Assembly (NCBI GenBank): GCA_021798835.1 | Contig: JAJZBQ010000001.1 | Coordinates: forward strand, 372,001-436,000 | Length of the DNA stretch: 64,000 nucleotides | Source of the DNA: Pseudomonadota bacterium | GTDB taxonomy: Bacteria; Pseudomonadota; Gammaproteobacteria; Burkholderiales; Ferrovaceae | Direction: 5' to 3' | In this document: in pieces, positions 62,736-64,000 of the stretch | Numbering within the stretch: the stretch's first letter is position 1 | Layout: every line of letters starts with the position of its first letter | Translations under genes and position numbers: made by a program | The notes under the pieces: generated by a model | Told to the model about the DNA's origin: nothing | What the model saw: only the letters and a program-made list of their open reading frames with translations | Databases searched by the model: none

Positions 62736-63437
62736 ATGAAAAATGTGAAGACCATTCTGACCCTCTCAGCCATGTCTCTGGCGCTGGGGGCCTGTTCCAC
62801 CGGGATCACCAAGAGCCGCAATCTGGGTAACCCCAATGTGTCCGGCAACACGCTGGCACAGCAGGTTTGCTCGGTTTGCCACGGGAATATCGGTAACAGC
62901 GTCAATGGCAATTCGGTTAATCCGACCTTCCCGAATCTGGCGGGTCAACAAAAGGATTACCTGATCGCTCAAATGACGGCTTTCCACGACCATTCTCGTA
63001 AGGATCCTGCCGCCCAGCAGATGATGTGGGGTATCGCTCGTAACTTTACACCCAAGCAGATGGATGAGTTGGCGACGTTCTACTCGCAACAGACTCCCAT
63101 GGCCAATCCGGCCCACGGCAAACCGGCTCTGATCGCCGAAGGTCAAAAGATCTTCAGCGAAGGCTTGCTGGATAAAGGGGTACCGGCTTGTATGGGGTGT
63201 CACGGGGCGAATGCCGAAGGTAACGGCGTGATCCCACGTCTGGCAGGACAGCATGCCAATTACGTGTACAAGCAATTGAACGTGTTCAATCGCGACTACA
63301 AGACAGCGGAAGGAAAGGATAGCGTTCCGGATTCGGCGCTGGAACGTCCCGCCGGTGGCGTGATGGAAATGGTAGCCAATGGCCTGACCGACCATCAGAA
63401 ACGCGCGATGGCTGCCTATGTGCAGTCCTTGCGATAA
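62736..63437 (+). CDS. Lipid-anchored dihaem cytochrome c (c4/c553-like)
   Basis: This 233-residue protein has two cytochrome c domains. Haem motifs are CSVCH at C45/C48/H49 and CMGCH at C152/C155/H156, with methionine-containing segments after each domain. Its signal peptide carries a lipobox (ALGAC, C20), so it is probably a lipoprotein; serine after the cysteine suggests the outer membrane by the Lol rule (inference). The start at ATG 62736 has GAGGGG at good distance; ATG 62730 is too close. It lies 12 nt after cyc2 and likely carries electrons from Cyc2 towards the inner membrane. Confidence 0.88.
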   Translation: MKNVKTILTLSAMSLALGACSTGITKSRNLGNPNVSGNTLAQQVCSVCHGNIGNSVNGNSVNPTFPNLAGQQKDYLIAQMTAFHDHSRKDPAAQQMMWGIARNFTPKQMDELATFYSQQTPMANPAHGKPALIAEGQKIFSEGLLDKGVPACMGCHGANAEGNGVIPRLAGQHANYVYKQLNVFNRDYKTAEGKDSVPDSALERPAGGVMEMVANGLTDHQKRAMAAYVQSLR

Positions 63438-63492
63438 TTAGTCACTAAGACACAAAGGGTCGTGTCCCGTTGTTTGGGGCATGACCGATTGG

Positions 63493-63519
63493 TGCCCCGC
63501 TTCGGCGGGGCATTTTTTT
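63493..63519 (+). terminator. Rho-independent terminator of the cyc2 transcript
   Basis: TGCCCCGC pairs with GCGGGGCA through a stable TTCG tetraloop and is followed by seven T residues. A weaker inverted repeat lies just upstream (63459-63486). Confidence 0.92.
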
Positions 63520-63532
63520 ATACCGGCTTCTA

Positions 63533-64000
63533 TCAGTAGAATGAGCGGATAATCAGGGTGACTACACCGGAGAGGGTGGTCAGAATGAGCCATTTCATCA
63601 GGTTGAATTCTGACTTCAGATGGGTGACATCCAGATTCAGTTGATGAATATCCTGCTTGAGTTCCGCCCTGAGGTCGCTGATATCCTGCTTGAGTTCCGC
63701 CCTGAGGTCGCTGATATCCTGCTTGAGTTCCGCCCTGACGGCATGGAGTTCCTCGCGCAGTTCATGAATATCCTGCTTGAATTCGGCCCTGAGGTTGCTG
63801 ATATCTTGTTTGAGTTCAGCCCTGAGGTCGCTGATATCTTGTTTGAGTTCAGCCCTGAGGTCGCTGATGTCTTGTTTGAGTTCAGCCCTGACGGCATGGA
63901 GTTCCTCGCGAAGTTCATGAATATCCTGCTTGAGTTCGGCTCTGAGGTCGCAGATATCTTGTTTGAGCTCAGCCTTGACGGCATGGAGTTCTTCACGCAA
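63533..64000 (-). CDS. Repetitive coiled-coil protein with C-terminal membrane helix (5' part missing)
   Basis: The frame is open at the window edge, so the start is outside; 155 residues are visible, and the TTG at 64000 is probably not the start. Most of it repeats an 11-residue unit of the type AELKQDISDLR, with longer EELHAV variants between. The C-terminus has one helix (KWLILTTLSGVVTLIIRSF). This plan resembles DUF1640 or Bdr-like coiled-coil membrane proteins. It would form a long helical coiled coil attached to a membrane. Function unknown. It converges with the cyc2 transcript across its terminator. Confidence 0.75.
   Translation of the reverse strand: MREELHAVKAELKQDICDLRAELKQDIHELREELHAVRAELKQDISDLRAELKQDISDLRAELKQDISNLRAEFKQDIHELREELHAVRAELKQDISDLRAELKQDISDLRAELKQDIHQLNLDVTHLKSEFNLMKWLILTTLSGVVTLIIRSFY
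63637..63998. repeat. 33-bp tandem repeats encoding an 11-residue coiled-coil unit
   Basis: About eleven copies of a 33-bp unit (plus-strand core TGAGTTCAGCCCTGAGGTCG, with variants) run in tandem, with a higher-order alternation of standard and EELHAV-type units. The array lies inside the coiled-coil gene and continues to the window edge. Near-identical copies suggest recent expansion by slippage or recombination. Confidence 0.85.

Noticed and set aside
63637-63998. CRISPR-like array at the window end
   Set aside because: The units are contiguous 33-bp copies without unique spacers and keep an open frame with heptad-like residues, so it is a coding tandem repeat.

Overview
The window (about 55% GC by eye, dense, no tRNA, rRNA, insertion sequence, phage or CRISPR array) looks like chromosome from a chemolithoautotrophic betaproteobacterium that oxidises ferrous iron. 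Three things point there: a Cyc2-type fused cytochrome-porin with a dihaem cytochrome c beside it (61.2-63.4 kb), a Calvin-Benson-Bassham operon directly upstream (55.2-61.0 kb), and a long respiratory island with alternative complex III and a cbb3-like oxidase (0-20.5 kb). Housekeeping gene order (dusB-fis-purH-purD; thrB next to a DUF2782 gene; a BPSS1780-like membrane protein) fits Betaproteobacteria. A Ferrovum- or Gallionella-like organism is my best guess; it is inference, not a database match.

Layout. 0-6.0 kb: alternative complex III (actB1 cut by the window edge, actB2, C, D, E, F). 6.0-18.1 kb: from a good sigma70-like promoter, a cbb3-like oxidase (ccoN, an enlarged ccoO) and a long train of small membrane proteins, a monohaem cytochrome c, a membrane-anchored SUMF1-fold protein, a membrane-bound spermidine-synthase-like protein, ccoG and a small lipoprotein. 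18.2-20.5 kb, minus strand: a four-helix mini CcoN, a 43-residue membrane peptide with its own promoter and terminator, a SCO protein and a second SUMF1-fold protein. 20.6-31.2 kb: housekeeping (thrB, tsaC, purD, purH, fis, dusB, polA, hemF). 31.2-36.9 kb: a LivHMGF-type ABC transporter without a binding protein, a GT-C-type membrane protein and a cytosolic 5'-nucleotidase. 37.4-40.5 kb: a second CcoG-like ferredoxin with a cysteine-rich tail, overlapping a NorD/CbbO-like VWA protein. 40.5-47.2 kb: a five-gene minus-strand operon coupling a NarX/NarL-like two-component system to an EmrAB/outer-membrane-factor pump. 47.3-49.5 kb: truncated haemoglobin, a 2Fe-2S flavin reductase and a RutE-like nitroreductase. 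49.5-54.8 kb: proS, a lipoprotein, leuA with a leucine-rich leader peptide, and a YihY-family protein. 54.8-55.0 kb: an isolated 27-residue membrane peptide behind an FNR-like box. 55.2-61.0 kb: fbp, prk, gph, fba, tkt. 61.2-63.4 kb: cyc2 and a dihaem cytochrome. 63.5 kb to the end: a repetitive coiled-coil protein cut by the window edge.

Together the genes suggest this flow (inference): Fe(II) is oxidised at the outer membrane by Cyc2, electrons pass through periplasmic or lipid-anchored cytochromes, downhill to the cbb3-like oxidase and, possibly through alternative complex III run in reverse, uphill to quinone for NADH, which with ATP drives the Calvin cycle. Candidates for undescribed biology are the many tiny membrane proteins and catalytically degenerate SUMF1 proteins around the oxidase, the apparently leaderless leucine leader peptide, the FNR-box peptide, and the cysteine-tailed CcoG paralogue paired with a VWA protein.
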